From: Microbacterium esteraromaticum | GTDB taxonomy: Bacteria; Actinomycetota; Actinomycetes; Actinomycetales; Microbacteriaceae | Length of the DNA: 64,000 nucleotides | Direction: 5' to 3' | Assembly: GCF_016907315.1 (NCBI RefSeq) | Contig: NZ_JAFBBS010000001.1 | Coordinates: 558,001-622,000, forward strand | Part shown: piece by piece, positions 30,984 to 41,480 of the stretch | Position numbering within the stretch: position 1 is the stretch's first letter | How the letters are laid out: each line of letters opens with the position of its first letter | Notes under the pieces: model-generated | The model's input: only the letters and a program-made list of their open reading frames with translations | Databases searched by the model: none | What the model was told of the DNA's origin: nothing | Translations under genes and position numbers: made by a program

Positions 30984-32071
30984 GCCGGCGATCCAATCGA
31001 CGCGAGGGCTTCCAGGAAGGCTGTGGTCTCGGCTTCGGTGCCCGCCGTGACCCGAAGGTGGTGCGGTATGCCCACGTCGCGGATGAGCACGCCCTGGTCG
31101 TACAGCGCCTGCCACACCGCCTTGGGGTCGTCGACTCCGCCGAACAGCACGAAGTTCGACCACGACGCGTGCGGCGTGTAGCCGAGAGCCTCAAGAGTGG
31201 CTGTGATCCGCTCGCGCTGCTCGACGATCTCGTCGACCATGCGCAGCATGGTGGCGGAGTTGCGCAGCGCCGCGACGGCAGCCGCCTGCGTGAGCGCGCT
31301 GAGGTGGTAGGGCAGGCGCACGAGGCGCAGCGCATCGATGAACGCCGGGTCGGCGGCGAGATAGCCGACGCGCGCGCCTGCGAAGGCGAACGCCTTGCTC
31401 ATCGTGCGCGAGACGGCGAGGCGCGGGCGTCCGTCGAGCAGGCTCAGCGCCGAGGGCGCATCGTGCGGGGCGAACTCCTGATAGGCCTCATCGACGATGA
31501 CGACGCCCCGCGCGGCCCGGTAGACGGCCTCGATCACGTCCAGTGAGAGCGGAGTGCCCGTGGGGTTGTTCGGCGAGCACAGCAGCACGACATCGGGGTC
31601 GGCCTCGGCCACCTGACGCGCGGCGTCGTCCGGGTCGATCGTGTAGTCGTCGTGGCGGGTGCCCGCCACCCATCGTGCACCCGTGCCCTGCGTGATGAGC
31701 GGATACATCGAGTACGTGGGCGCGAACCCGAAGGCTGTGCGGCCGGGGCCGGCGAACGCCTGCATGATGTGCTGCAGCACCTCGTTCGAGCCGTTGCCTG
31801 CCCAGATCTGCTCTGCCGTCAGACCGTGGCCGAGGTACTCAGCGAACCCTTCTCGAAGGGCAGTGAACTCGCGGTCGGGGTAGCGGTTGACGTCACGCAG
31901 TGCGAGCGCGATCTCGTCGAGGATGTCACTCGCGACCTCATCGGGAACGGGATGCGTGTTCTCGTTGACGTTCAGAGCGACCGGAAGCGGCGCCTGCGGC
32001 GCGCCATACGGTGTGAGCCCGCGCAGATCGTCGCGGAGGGGCAGCTCATCGAGGGATGTCACATGATCCAT
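30980..32071 (-). CDS. hisC: Histidinol-phosphate aminotransferase
   Basis: 363-residue class II PLP aminotransferase. The PLP lysine is in [17 protein letters not shown] and phosphate-binding GNGSNEVLQ near residue 90; [10 protein letters not shown] and the VIVDEAY Asp are present. First gene of hisCBH. Confidence 0.95.
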   Translation of the reverse strand: MDHVTSLDELPLRDDLRGLTPYGAPQAPLPVALNVNENTHPVPDEVASDILDEIALALRDVNRYPDREFTALREGFAEYLGHGLTAEQIWAGNGSNEVLQHIMQAFAGPGRTAFGFAPTYSMYPLITQGTGARWVAGTRHDDYTIDPDDAARQVAEADPDVVLLCSPNNPTGTPLSLDVIEAVYRAARGVVIVDEAYQEFAPHDAPSALSLLDGRPRLAVSRTMSKAFAFAGARVGYLAADPAFIDALRLVRLPYHLSALTQAAAVAALRNSATMLRMVDEIVEQRERITATLEALGYTPHASWSNFVLFGGVDDPKAVWQALYDQGVLIRDVGIPHHLRVTAGTEAETTAFLEALASIGSPA

Positions 32072-32110
32072 CGTAGGCCGCGCATCGCGAGCACCGTCGC
32101 GGATGACGAC

Positions 32111-32491
32111 TCACTCGGAGTACGCGGTCGGGATGGCGATCGAGGCACCGACCTGGATCATGCCGGAGCTGAGGTTGTTGAGGCTCTTGATGTCGTCGAT
32201 GACCTCGCGCGGGTCGACACCGGGTGCGGCATCGGCGGCGATCGACCACAGGGTGTCGCCGGGAAGCACCGTGACGGTCTCGAACGCGACGGGCTCGGCG
32301 CTTTCGCCCGATGCGACAGCCGAGCCGCCGGCGAGGAGCGAGAACGCGATGGCACCGAGGACCGGCGCTGCGGCGAGTGCGGCGAGCAGGCGGCGGCCAC
32401 GCGCGGTGAGGCGCAGCCGCGTCGAGACAGAACGCCCGGCAGCGGCCGCGACCGGGACGGTCAGGGGGGCCTGGATGCTGATGGTGCTCAT
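32111..32491 (-). CDS. LysM protein beside lexA, possible SOS cell-wall protein
   Basis: 126 residues from the ATG at 32491, which follows GAGGAG. One TM segment (about residues 36-58) and a C-terminal LysM domain (ETVTVLPGDTLWSIAADAAPG...) placed outside the cell. The same layout, a LysM protein divergent from lexA, is the SOS-induced division inhibitor locus of mycobacteria and corynebacteria (ChiZ, DivS). Role as an SOS division inhibitor is inferred from that synteny and the shared SOS-like box. Confidence 0.8.
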   Translation of the reverse strand: MSTISIQAPLTVPVAAAAGRSVSTRLRLTARGRRLLAALAAAPVLGAIAFSLLAGGSAVASGESAEPVAFETVTVLPGDTLWSIAADAAPGVDPREVIDDIKSLNNLSSGMIQVGASIAIPTAYSE

Positions 32492-32605
32492 GTGATGCTC
32501 CTCTTCACTCTCCCCGCCCGTCGGGCGGAAGTGGTGCAGCTTTCGCATCCGGCATCCGGCCGGGGACGCCGGATGCGAAGCTACGTTCCGAATGTATCTT
32601 CGATA

Positions 32606-32621
32606 TCGAACATCTGTCAAG
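32606..32621. promoter_or_regulatory. SOS (LexA) box, imperfect
   Basis: TCGAACATCTGTCAAG compared with the actinobacterial consensus TCGAACNNNTGTTCGA: the left half and TGT match, the right end differs. It sits between the divergent LysM gene and lexA, so LexA could control both. Confidence 0.65.
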
Positions 32622-32795
32622 AATTCTTCGAATACTTGGGCGGGACTTCGCAGACACGCTCGAACAGATCTTCCGATTTCCGAGAGAACTCGGATACGGT
32701 TTCGATGAAGCCAGCCCACCATGGGCCACCGACATTCGAATCAGATCCCCGCGATGACGCGGATCAGCACCGCATGAGGGCATGAAGGAGCACCG

Positions 32796-33482
32796 ATGAG
32801 CGATACCCCCGAGACGGCAGCCGAGGCTCCCCGCACGCGGCGCCGCAAGAACCTCAGCCCCAAGCAGATGGCGATCCTCGAGGTCATCCAGACCTCGATC
32901 GCCCGCCATGGCTATCCGCCGAGCATGCGCGAGATCGGCGACGCCGTCGGGCTCAAGTCGCTCTCCAGCGTCACCCATCAGCTCGGCCAGCTCGAGCTCA
33001 GCGGCTACCTGCGTCGCGACCCGGGCAAGACCCGCGCGATGGAGGTGCTGATCGACCTGCCGGGCACGAGCGCCGAGAACCCGGCCGACAGCGCCCCGGC
33101 GGTCGGAGATGCGGCGCTGGTTCCCCTCGTCGGTCAGATCGCCGCAGGCATCCCGATCACCGCCGACCAGCAGGTAGAGGAGATCTTCCCTCTCCCCAGG
33201 CAGCTGGTCGGGAAGGGCGACCTCTTCATGCTCAAGGTGAACGGCGAGTCGATGATCGACGCAGCGATCTGCGACGGCGACTGGGTCGTGGTGCGCACTC
33301 AGAACAACGCGGAGAACGGCGAGATCGTCGCCGCCATGATCGACGGCGAGGCGACGGTCAAGACCTTCCGGCGCCGCGACGGCCACACCTGGCTGCTGCC
33401 CCGCAACTCCGCATTCGAGCCCATCCTCGGAGACGAGGCCGTCGTCCTGGGCAAGGTCGTCGCCGTGCTGCGCGCGGTCTGA
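32796..33482 (+). CDS. lexA: LexA repressor
   Basis: 228 residues. N-terminal winged helix (about 20-85: [29 protein letters not shown]), Ala-Gly cleavage site in [10 protein letters not shown], catalytic Ser in NGESMIDA and Lys in GEATVKTF. Represses DNA damage genes until RecA-stimulated self-cleavage. RBS AAGGAGC before the ATG. Confidence 0.97.
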   Translation: MSDTPETAAEAPRTRRRKNLSPKQMAILEVIQTSIARHGYPPSMREIGDAVGLKSLSSVTHQLGQLELSGYLRRDPGKTRAMEVLIDLPGTSAENPADSAPAVGDAALVPLVGQIAAGIPITADQQVEEIFPLPRQLVGKGDLFMLKVNGESMIDAAICDGDWVVVRTQNNAENGEIVAAMIDGEATVKTFRRRDGHTWLLPRNSAFEPILGDEAVVLGKVVAVLRAV

Positions 33483-33516
33483 CGTCCACCCCGCGCCGCT
33501 GAGCGCGACCGCATCG

Positions 33517-33557
33517 CGAAAGGGGCTCCCCGTCCGCTGGACGGGGAGCCCCTTTCG
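33517..33557. terminator. Bidirectional terminator of lexA and metE
   Basis: Perfect 19-bp stem beginning CGAAAGGGGCTCCCCGTCC with a short loop; A- and T-runs at the stem ends serve both strands. Confidence 0.92.
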
Positions 33558-33586
33558 GCATCCGGGACCGGGTCGGACGCTGCAGG

Positions 33587-35899
33587 TCAGGCCGGGACGA
33601 CGACGTCCTCACGCACGCGGCGGGTGGCCTCGACGATGTTGCGCAGCGACTGCACGGTCTCCTCGTACGCGCGGGTCTTCAGACCGCAGTCCGGGTTCAC
33701 CCACAGCTGACGAAGAGGCAGTTCGTCGACGGCACGGCGCAGCAGCGCCTCGATCTCCTCGACGCTCGGCACGCGCGGAGAGTGGATGTCGTAGACGCCG
33801 GGCCCCACGCCGTGGTCGAACCCGAAGCGGGCGATGTCGGCGACGACCTCCATGCGGCTTCGAGCGGCCTCGATCGAGGTGACATCGGCGTCCAGGGCAC
33901 GGATCGCGTCGATCACGACACCGAACTCCGAGTAGCAGAGGTGCGTGTGGATCTGCGTACCCGGCGCAGCGCCGCCGGTGGCGAGTCGGAACGAGCGCAC
34001 CGACCAGTCGAGGTAGGAGGCCTGGTCTGCGACCTTCAGCGGCAGCAGTTCGCGCAGCGCAGGCTCGTCGACCTGGATGATCGCGATGCCTGCGGTCTCG
34101 AGATCGGTGATCTCGTCGCGCAGTGCGAGCGCCACCTGATTGGCCGTCTCGCCCAGAGGCTGGTCGTCGCGCACGAACGACCAGGCGAGGATCGTCACGG
34201 GTCCGGTGAGCATGCCCTTGACCGGCTTCACGCTCAGCGACTGGGCGTACGTCGCCCAGGAGACGGTGATCGGCGCAGGACGCGACACATCGCCCCAGAG
34301 GATCGACGGACGCGTCGCGCGCGACCCGTACGACTGCACCCAGCCGTGCTGCGTGACCGCGAAGCCGTCGAGGTGCTCGGCGAAGTACTGCACCATGTCG
34401 TTGCGCTCGGGCTCTCCGTGCACGAGAACATCGAGACCGAGCTCTTCCTGCAGCGCCACGACCTGGTCGATCTCGCGGCGGAGGAAGTCGTCGTAGTCTT
34501 CCGCCGGAAGCTCACCGCGCAGGAACTGCGCGCGGGCACGGCGGATGTCACCGGTCTGCGGGAATGATCCGATGGTGGTGAGGGGCAGAGCGGGCAGGTT
34601 CAGCGCCTGCTGGGCGCTTTCGCGCTCCTCGTACGCGACACGCGAGAACTTCTCCTCGGTGACGGCGTGCCCGCGCACGGCTCCATCGCGTACACCGGGT
34701 GCGCTGCGTCGGTCGGCGAGGGCTGCGGATGCCGCATCCAGAGCGTCGGTGATGGCATCCCGCCCTTCCGCGAGACCCGCCGCCAGGGTGACCACCTGGC
34801 CGACCTTCTGGTCGGCGAAGGCGAGCCACGAGACCAGTCGCTCGTCGAGATCCGTCTCGTCGTCGACGTCGTGCGGCACGTGCAGCAGCGAGGTGGAGGT
34901 GGATGCTGCGACGGAAGCCGCCCCGAGCTCGCCCAGGGTCTCGAGCTTCGTGAAGGCGGCGTCGAGGTCGCCTCGCCAGATGTTGTGCCCGTCGATCACG
35001 CCGCCGACGAGCGTCTTCCCCTCGAGTGCTGGCAGCACGGCCGGCACCTCTCCGCGGACGAGGTCGATGCCGATCGCCTCGACGGGCGCCGCAGCGAGCA
35101 CGTCGAGCGTCGCCCCGAGGGCGGCATAAGGAGCTGCGACGAAGATCGCCGGGCGCTGCGCGGCTGAGCCGAGCACGGCGAGTGCGCGGGAGGCAGCATC
35201 GGCGAGTGCGGTGACGTCGACCGGCAGCGACTCGCTGACCAGCGCCGGCTCGTCGAGCTGCACCCACTGCGCGCCTGCAGCCTGCAGCCTGGCGAGCAGC
35301 TCGGCGTAGACCGGCAGCACGTCGTCGAGGCGGCTGAGGGGATCAAAGCCCTCAGGAGCGTCGTCGGAGGCCTTCGCCAGCGCCAGCAGCGTGACGGGTC
35401 CGACGATCACGGGCCGGGTGACATACCCGGCGTCCGCGGCTTCGGCGACCTGCTGGATGAGGTGCTCGCTCGCGAGCGAGAAGACGGTCTCCGGACCGAT
35501 CTCGGGTACGAGGTAGTGGTAGTTCGAGTCGAACCACTTGGTCATCTCGAGCGGTGCGCGCTCGCCCTCGCCGCGGGCGACGGTGAAGTACGCGCCGAGA
35601 CCGATCGAGCCGTCGGCGTCGCGCAGATCGTCGAAGCGGGTGGGGATGGCGCCGACGGTGACGGCGGCATCGAGAACCTGGTCGTAGAACGAGAACGATT
35701 CGGGGATCGACGAGTCATCGCGTCCGAGGCCGAGCTCGGCCAGGCGCGCGCGGGTCGTGGCACGCAGATCCGCGGCGGTGCGTTCGAGCTCGGCCCGGTC
35801 GGTGCGGCCGGCCCAGAAGGCCTCGACGGCCTTCTTCAGCTCGCGACGACGGCCGATGCGCGGGTAGCCGAGGATCGTCCCTGCGGGGAAAGCGGTCAT
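33587..35899 (-). CDS. metE: Cobalamin-independent methionine synthase
   Basis: 770 residues, two barrel domains. Transfers methyl from 5-methyl-THF-polyglutamate to homocysteine. Zinc ligands: His and Cys in IHTHLCYSEF, Glu, and Cys in NPDCGLKTR. ATG at 35899 gives the standard N-terminus (GTILGYPRIGRRRELKKA). Overlaps metF stop by four bases. Confidence 0.96.
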   Translation of the reverse strand: MTAFPAGTILGYPRIGRRRELKKAVEAFWAGRTDRAELERTAADLRATTRARLAELGLGRDDSSIPESFSFYDQVLDAAVTVGAIPTRFDDLRDADGSIGLGAYFTVARGEGERAPLEMTKWFDSNYHYLVPEIGPETVFSLASEHLIQQVAEAADAGYVTRPVIVGPVTLLALAKASDDAPEGFDPLSRLDDVLPVYAELLARLQAAGAQWVQLDEPALVSESLPVDVTALADAASRALAVLGSAAQRPAIFVAAPYAALGATLDVLAAAPVEAIGIDLVRGEVPAVLPALEGKTLVGGVIDGHNIWRGDLDAAFTKLETLGELGAASVAASTSTSLLHVPHDVDDETDLDERLVSWLAFADQKVGQVVTLAAGLAEGRDAITDALDAASAALADRRSAPGVRDGAVRGHAVTEEKFSRVAYEERESAQQALNLPALPLTTIGSFPQTGDIRRARAQFLRGELPAEDYDDFLRREIDQVVALQEELGLDVLVHGEPERNDMVQYFAEHLDGFAVTQHGWVQSYGSRATRPSILWGDVSRPAPITVSWATYAQSLSVKPVKGMLTGPVTILAWSFVRDDQPLGETANQVALALRDEITDLETAGIAIIQVDEPALRELLPLKVADQASYLDWSVRSFRLATGGAAPGTQIHTHLCYSEFGVVIDAIRALDADVTSIEAARSRMEVVADIARFGFDHGVGPGVYDIHSPRVPSVEEIEALLRRAVDELPLRQLWVNPDCGLKTRAYEETVQSLRNIVEATRRVREDVVVPA

Positions 35900-36846
35900 G
35901 AGATTCCTTTCGATGCTGCGGAGAGCTGGCGCCCGGGGATGACCCCGGCGGACTGGAGGACGTCGAGCACGGTCTCGTGCTGGTTGAACGCGTACAGGTG
36001 AACCCCGGGTGCGCCGCCGTCGACGACGGCGCGGATGAGGTCGGATGCCCACCGGATGCCGATCTGCCGGCGTCCCTCTGTGGTCGGCTCGATCTCGAGC
36101 TCGATAGCGAGCTCCCCAGGCAGCTCCTCACCGGTCAGCTCGAGCACCCGCGTGAGGCGGGCCGGTGAGGTGATGGGCATGATGCCGGGGAGGATCGGGA
36201 TCGTCACACCGGCGCGGCGGGCGCGCTCGACGAACGCGAGGTAGTGGTCGGCGTGGAAGAACAGCTGAGTGATGGCGACCGTCGCGCCCGCCGCCTGCTT
36301 GGCGAGCAGCGCATCGACGTGCTGACTGCTGTAGGCCGAACGCGGGTGCCCGTTCGGGAAGGCGGCGACGGCGATGTTCACCTTGCGTCGAGGGGCGACA
36401 CGCACGGCGCCGGGATTGCCTCGCACCGGGGACTCCTCGTACGGCGCGCGCTCGGCCTGCACGCGGTCGATCAGCTGCACGAGCTGGGCCGAGCTCTCGA
36501 GGTCGCCGAGGAAGACGTCGTTCTCGCTCTGCCCGGCGGGCGGATCGCCGCGGAGGGCGAGGAAGCTCAGCACCCCGGCGTCGAGGAATTCGCGGATCAG
36601 GCGCGCGGCGCCCGCGTAGGTGTTGCCCACGCAGGTGAGATGCGCGAGCGGCTCGGTGTCGGTGTGGCTGCGGATGTACTTGAGCACCTCGAGCGAGCGG
36701 CCTCCGGTCGAGCCGCCCGCGCCATAGGTCACGGAGATGAACTCCGGACAGGCTTCCGCCAGGCGGTCGATCGTGTCGTGCAGCGCTCGTGCGCTCTCGG
36801 CCGTGCGGGGCGGGTACAGCTCGAAGGAGAAGGGGGTGGTGCTCAC
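35896..36846 (-). CDS. metF: Methylenetetrahydrofolate reductase
   Basis: 316 residues, FAD-dependent. It makes the methyl donor for MetE, which follows with overlap. FELYPPRT at the N-terminus and the GGSTG.. / HLTCVGNTYA segment identify the family. The start is GTG or ATG close to 36846 with GAAGGAGA before it. Confidence 0.95.
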   Translation of the reverse strand: MSTTPFSFELYPPRTAESARALHDTIDRLAEACPEFISVTYGAGGSTGGRSLEVLKYIRSHTDTEPLAHLTCVGNTYAGAARLIREFLDAGVLSFLALRGDPPAGQSENDVFLGDLESSAQLVQLIDRVQAERAPYEESPVRGNPGAVRVAPRRKVNIAVAAFPNGHPRSAYSSQHVDALLAKQAAGATVAITQLFFHADHYLAFVERARRAGVTIPILPGIMPITSPARLTRVLELTGEELPGELAIELEIEPTTEGRRQIGIRWASDLIRAVVDGGAPGVHLYAFNQHETVLDVLQSAGVIPGRQLSAASKGIS

Positions 36847-36961
36847 GTGTTCTCCTTCGATGCTCGGGGCGGGGGTGTTCTCAGAAGGTAGGACAGCCCC
36901 TCGTCGCGACGCACACTGTGTGACGCCGTGTGTCGGGTACGGGGCTGGTTAGGCTCGAGGC
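36847..36961. promoter_or_regulatory. Divergent metF / peptidase promoter region
   Basis: TAGGCT at 36950-36955 is followed after six bases by the peptidase ATG, suggesting a leaderless transcript. A short palindrome CACACTGTGTG is at 36912-36922. No SAM or cobalamin riboswitch seen. Confidence 0.5.
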
Positions 36962-38827
36962 ATGACCGCACCTCATGGCTCGTGGCCCTCTCCGTTCACC
37001 GCGCAGATGATCGCGCAGGCGTCGCCTCGCATCGACGGGGCCCGCTTCGTCGGCGCCGAGATCTGGTGGGGAGAATCGGTGCCGGCCGAGGGCGGTCGCG
37101 TGACGGTGCGCAGCTCCAGCGGCGATGAGGTGCTCTCCGCTCCGTGGAACGCTCGCTCGCGGGTTCACGAGTACGGCGGAGGCGCATGGACAGCGGGTGC
37201 TGACGGCGCCCTCTGCTTCGTGCACGGCGCCGATCAGCGGGTGTACCGAACGCCGCGCGGTGGTGAGCCCCAGCCGCTGACTCCGGCGGGCGTCTCGTAC
37301 GGCGGCCTTCGGATGCAGCACGGCCGGCTGCTCGCCGTGCGCGAGGATCTGCGGCCCGAGCAGCACCAGCGTGCGATCGTCGAGATCCCCCTCGACGGCT
37401 CTGCTGCCGACGACGAGTCCGCGGTGCGGACGTTCGTCGCGACCAGCGGCTTCGTTGCGCATCCCGCGCTCTCCCCCGACGGCGACCGTCTCGCCTGGGT
37501 GCAGTGGAGCACCGTGCGGATGCCCTGGGAGCAGGCGCTTCTGCATGTCGCTCCGGTCGATGGCGATGATGCCGAGGCGGTCCCGACGCACGCGGCTCTG
37601 CAGCCGGAGTGGCTGAGCGACGACGAGCTGCTGTACCTCGACGATCCATCCGGCCGCTGGAACCTGCAGCGTGTGCGCCTCGGCGGAACCGCGACCCCCT
37701 TCGCGGCGGCAGACGCAGACACCGGCGGTGGGCTGTGGGTGCTCGGCAACCGCTGGTACCAGCGCCTCGACGACGGCCGGACCGTTGCGGTGCGCACGAA
37801 CGGGGCGGATGAGATCGTGCAGATCTCAGCCGACGGCGCCTCGGTCGAGCTGCTGACCCTGCCGATCACGGCAGGAGCGAGCATCGACGACGCACAGGGC
37901 TCGCGAGTGCTCATCTCGGGTGCGGGGCGCACGGTGGGCGCGGGGCTGTGGTGCGTCGATCTCGACGACGGCACGATCACCACGGTCACCGGCGGCGCCG
38001 AGGCCGACGCCCGCTGGGTGCCGCGTGCGCGCCCAATGACCTTCGACGGCCCGCACGGACCGGTGCACGCCTTCGACTACCCGCCGACGAACCCTGGAGC
38101 CTCGGCTCCTGACGGGGAATTGCCGCCGTATGTGGTGATGGTGCACGGCGGTCCGACCTCGCACGTCTCGGGTGCGGCATCCACCGCCTACGCGTACTGG
38201 ACCAGCCGCGGCATCGGCGTGCTCGATGTGAACTACGGCGGCTCGACAGGCTACGGCCGCGCGTACCGCGAGCGCCTGGACGGGCAGTGGGGCATCGTCG
38301 ACGTCGACGACGTCATCGCCGCGGCCCGCGGCATGGCCGACGCGGGTCTCGCCGATCCCGACCGGATCGCCATCCGCGGCGGATCGGCCGGCGGGTGGAC
38401 GGTGCTGTGCGCGCTCGTGCGGGGCGGCACCTTCAGCGCCGGCATCTCACGGTACGGAGTGGCTGATCTCCGGATGCTCGCGGCCGAGACGCACGACTTC
38501 GAAGCGCACTACCTCGAGGGCCTGGTCGGGCCGCTGCCCGAGGCGGAGAGCGTGTACATCGAGCGCTCGCCCCTGTCGCACGTCGATCGGATCGACGTGC
38601 CGGTGCTGCTTCAGCAGGGTTCGGACGACCGGGTCGTGCCGCCGTCGCAGTCGGAGGCGATCAGGGATGCTCTGGATGCCCGAGGGGTCCCCCACGAGTA
38701 CCTGCTGTTCGAGGGCGAGGGGCACGGTTTCCGCGCCGCGGAGACGATCATCGCATCGCTCGAGGCGGAGCTCCGCTTCCTGGGGCGGACGTTCGGCTTC
38801 CAGCCGGAGTTCACCGCCGCCGTCTGA
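36962..38827 (+). CDS. S9 family prolyl oligopeptidase-like peptidase
   Basis: 621 residues. An N-terminal beta-propeller-like part (about 1-370) with repeated strand pairs, then an alpha/beta hydrolase. Catalytic Ser in RGGSAGGW, Asp in QGSDDRVVP, His in EGHGF. Likely a cytoplasmic dipeptidyl- or acylaminoacyl-peptidase; no signal peptide is seen. Confidence 0.9.
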   Translation: MTAPHGSWPSPFTAQMIAQASPRIDGARFVGAEIWWGESVPAEGGRVTVRSSSGDEVLSAPWNARSRVHEYGGGAWTAGADGALCFVHGADQRVYRTPRGGEPQPLTPAGVSYGGLRMQHGRLLAVREDLRPEQHQRAIVEIPLDGSAADDESAVRTFVATSGFVAHPALSPDGDRLAWVQWSTVRMPWEQALLHVAPVDGDDAEAVPTHAALQPEWLSDDELLYLDDPSGRWNLQRVRLGGTATPFAAADADTGGGLWVLGNRWYQRLDDGRTVAVRTNGADEIVQISADGASVELLTLPITAGASIDDAQGSRVLISGAGRTVGAGLWCVDLDDGTITTVTGGAEADARWVPRARPMTFDGPHGPVHAFDYPPTNPGASAPDGELPPYVVMVHGGPTSHVSGAASTAYAYWTSRGIGVLDVNYGGSTGYGRAYRERLDGQWGIVDVDDVIAAARGMADAGLADPDRIAIRGGSAGGWTVLCALVRGGTFSAGISRYGVADLRMLAAETHDFEAHYLEGLVGPLPEAESVYIERSPLSHVDRIDVPVLLQQGSDDRVVPPSQSEAIRDALDARGVPHEYLLFEGEGHGFRAAETIIASLEAELRFLGRTFGFQPEFTAAV

Positions 38828-38830
38828 GCG

Positions 38831-39307
38831 CTACTCCCCCACGCGGTTACGCAGTCGCATGGCGCGCTCGGCCTCGCGCGTGTCCTGACGCTCGCGCAGA
38901 GTCTGCCGCTTGTCGTACTCCTTCTTGCCCTTCGCGAGGGCGATCTCCACCTTCGCGCGGCCGTCGGAGAAGTACAGCTTCAGCGGCACGAGCGTGTAGC
39001 CGCCCGCCGATACCGCGTGCTCGAGCTTGCGGATCTCGTCTTTGTGCAGCAGCAGCTTGCGGATGCGCTTGGCCGAGTGGTTGGTCCAGTGCCCCTGCGA
39101 GTACTCGGGGATGTGCACGGCGTCGAGGTACGCCTCGCCGCCCTTGACGTAGGCGTAGCCGTCACTGAGGTTGGCACGCCCCTGGCGCAGCGACTTGACC
39201 TCGGTGCCGGTGAGCACGAGGCCGGCTTCGAACGACTTCTCGAGGTTGTAGTCGTGACGTGCGCGACGGTTGGTCGCGACGACCTTCTCCCCGCGTTCCC
39301 TGGGCAT
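38831..39307 (-). CDS. smpB: SsrA-binding protein SmpB
   Basis: 158 residues; binds tmRNA for ribosome rescue. [31 protein letters not shown] and the basic [16 protein letters not shown]-terminal tail are typical. ssrA is not next to it here. Lies downstream of ftsEX. Confidence 0.95.
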   Translation of the reverse strand: MPRERGEKVVATNRRARHDYNLEKSFEAGLVLTGTEVKSLRQGRANLSDGYAYVKGGEAYLDAVHIPEYSQGHWTNHSAKRIRKLLLHKDEIRKLEHAVSAGGYTLVPLKLYFSDGRAKVEIALAKGKKEYDKRQTLRERQDTREAERAMRLRNRVGE

Positions 39308-39373
39308 GTTGTTCTCCTGACGACAGACAGCCCACCAGCATAACGGCTGTCGGGCGTCCGCAGTGCGAACGGG

Positions 39374-40288
39374 TCAGGTGCGAAGCCAGCGGCGGATCGC
39401 GAATCCGGCCGACAGGGCGGCGAGCACGACGCCGATGCCGATCAGCACTGGCACCACGAACACGGCATCCTGCATGTCGACCAGCGGACGCATGAAGGGC
39501 ACCCGTTCGGCGAGATATCCCTCGACGCCCCACTTCACCCCCGCGAGCACGGCGGCACTCGCGAAGACCGATCCGAGGAACGCCGCGAAGACGCCCTCCA
39601 GAACGAACGGGGTCTGGATCGACCGGTTCGACGCGCCCACCAGGCGCATGATGCCGATCTCCTTGCGACGCGCGTAGGCCGACAGGCGAATCGTCGTGGC
39701 GATGAGCAGCACGGCGGCGACGAGCATGAGCGCTGCCACGCCGACGGCGATGTAGGTGGCGACCGTGAGGGCTGAGAACAGCGGGTCGAGCAGGCGGCGC
39801 TGATCCTGCACCTCGTCGACGCCTGCCTTGCCCGAGAACGCCTCGGTGAGCACGCGTGACTGCTGCGGGTCCTTCATGGTCACGCGGAAGGCGACACCCA
39901 TGTTCTCGACGCCGAAGGCGTCGGCCTGCTCCTGACCGAAGCGCTCGACCCAGTTCTGGTAGGTGGTCTCCTTGTCGTCGAAGCCCACCTCGCTGATGAG
40001 GGGCTTGAGCGCGGGCCCGGCGAGGTCGTCCTTCACCGTCTTGATCTGATCCTCGGTCGCCTCGGCGGCCGTGCAGTTGTCGGAGGTCGACAGCGGCGAG
40101 CACATGTAGATGGTCACCTCGGCCTTCTCGCCCCAGTAGCCGCGCATCGTCTGAATCTGCGTCTGCATGAGGATCGCCGCGCCGACGAACGTCAACGAGA
40201 CGAAGGTGACCAGCACCACCGAGATGACCATGGAGATGTTGCGGCGAAGGCCGATCAGCGCCTCGCCGACGATGAGTCCGAAGTTCAT
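39374..40288 (-). CDS. ftsX: Cell division permease FtsX
   Basis: 304 residues, four TM segments: about 22-45, 172-195, 230-255 and 275-295, with a large extracytoplasmic domain between TM1 and TM2 that would contact peptidoglycan hydrolase partners. Overlaps ftsE by four bases. Confidence 0.93.
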   Translation of the reverse strand: MNFGLIVGEALIGLRRNISMVISVVLVTFVSLTFVGAAILMQTQIQTMRGYWGEKAEVTIYMCSPLSTSDNCTAAEATEDQIKTVKDDLAGPALKPLISEVGFDDKETTYQNWVERFGQEQADAFGVENMGVAFRVTMKDPQQSRVLTEAFSGKAGVDEVQDQRRLLDPLFSALTVATYIAVGVAALMLVAAVLLIATTIRLSAYARRKEIGIMRLVGASNRSIQTPFVLEGVFAAFLGSVFASAAVLAGVKWGVEGYLAERVPFMRPLVDMQDAVFVVPVLIGIGVVLAALSAGFAIRRWLRT

Positions 40289-41319
40289 GAGGTCGGGCCC
40301 ACTTCCTCGTCGTCGTCACCCGAGAGGCCGAGACGGTCGGCCATGCCGAGTTCGGCGACCTCCACCTCCGGGATCACGATCGGGTTGGTTCGAGGACCGA
40401 CGGTCGCCGGTTCCTCGGCCGGTGTGGGCACCGCCGGCGGTTGCTGGTCGGCTGGTTCTACCGGATGCCGGGCATCCGGACCCGATGTCGGCGCCGACGC
40501 CGTCTCGACAGGAGGCGTCGTGACGGTGGCCGCGGTGATCGTCTCGCGCTGCACCTCCTGCACGGCGGTGAGGGCGGCCGCGGCGGCAGCACCCGGCACC
40601 GCTTCGGGGGTGAGGCGGGGGATGCTGGAGGTGTCGCCGTATCCGCCGCCGACCTCGTCGCGCACCATCTCGCCGTTCTTCAGCTCGATGACGCGGCGCT
40701 GCATCTGGTCGACGAAGGCCGCCTCGTGCGTCGCCATGACGACGGTCGTGCCGCCCGCGTTGATGCGGGTGAGCAGCTGCATGATGCCCACCGAGGTCGC
40801 GGGGTCGAGGTTTCCGGTGGGCTCGTCGGCGAGCAGCACCTTCGGACGGTTGACGATGGCGCGCGCGATCGCGACACGCTGCTGCTCACCACCCGAGAGC
40901 TCGTGCGGCATCCGCTTGGCCTTGCCGTCGAGGCCCACGAGGGCCAGCGCCTCGGGCACGGCCTGCTGGATGAACCCGCGCGACGAGCCGATCACCTGCA
41001 GCGAGAAGGCGACGTTCTGCGCCACGGTCTTCGATGGCAGCAGGCGGAAGTCCTGGAACACCGATCCGATGTGCCGGCGGAAGTAGGGCACCTTGCGGTT
41101 CGCGAGCGAGCGCAGGTCGCGCCCGAGCACGGCGACCCGGCCGCTGGTGGGGACATCTTCGCGAAGGATCAGCCGCAGGCAGGTCGACTTTCCAGAGCCC
41201 GAAGCCCCGACGAGGAAGACGAACTCGCCCGCCTCGACGTCGAAGTCGACTTCTGACAGAGCGGGTCGTGTGGTGCCGCGGTAGCGTTTGGTGACGTTCT
41301 CGAACCGGATCATGGCCAT
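40285..41319 (-). CDS. ftsE: Cell division ATP-binding protein FtsE with long C-terminal tail
   Basis: 344 residues, longer than the usual 220-230. The ATPase core has Walker [10 protein letters not shown], signature [15 protein letters not shown] and Walker [13 protein letters not shown]. After about residue 222 comes a 120-residue tail rich in Pro, Ala and Thr, ending in a conserved-looking patch ([19 protein letters not shown]). With FtsX it controls septal peptidoglycan hydrolysis. Confidence 0.94.
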   Translation of the reverse strand: MAMIRFENVTKRYRGTTRPALSEVDFDVEAGEFVFLVGASGSGKSTCLRLILREDVPTSGRVAVLGRDLRSLANRKVPYFRRHIGSVFQDFRLLPSKTVAQNVAFSLQVIGSSRGFIQQAVPEALALVGLDGKAKRMPHELSGGEQQRVAIARAIVNRPKVLLADEPTGNLDPATSVGIMQLLTRINAGGTTVVMATHEAAFVDQMQRRVIELKNGEMVRDEVGGGYGDTSSIPRLTPEAVPGAAAAAALTAVQEVQRETITAATVTTPPVETASAPTSGPDARHPVEPADQQPPAVPTPAEEPATVGPRTNPIVIPEVEVAELGMADRLGLSGDDDEEVGPTS

Positions 41320-41480
41320 ACGAGCCTATGCGCGGGGTCGTCGCCGATGCTCAGCGACACTCCCCCGTGTCTTTCCCGTCGACGGCGACTGATATACACG
41401 TAGAGGCGCTGATGCGCCATGAGGGGATGTCGCGGGCTCACCGCCGGCGGCGCAGACGGACACGCAGACGAGGAGGCGCC

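Noticed and set aside
36847..36961. SAM or cobalamin riboswitch before metF-metE
   Set aside because: No conserved riboswitch core in the short leader.
38770..39373. ssrA (tmRNA) next to smpB
   Set aside because: Searched for the tRNA-like ends and tag; none is seen on either side.
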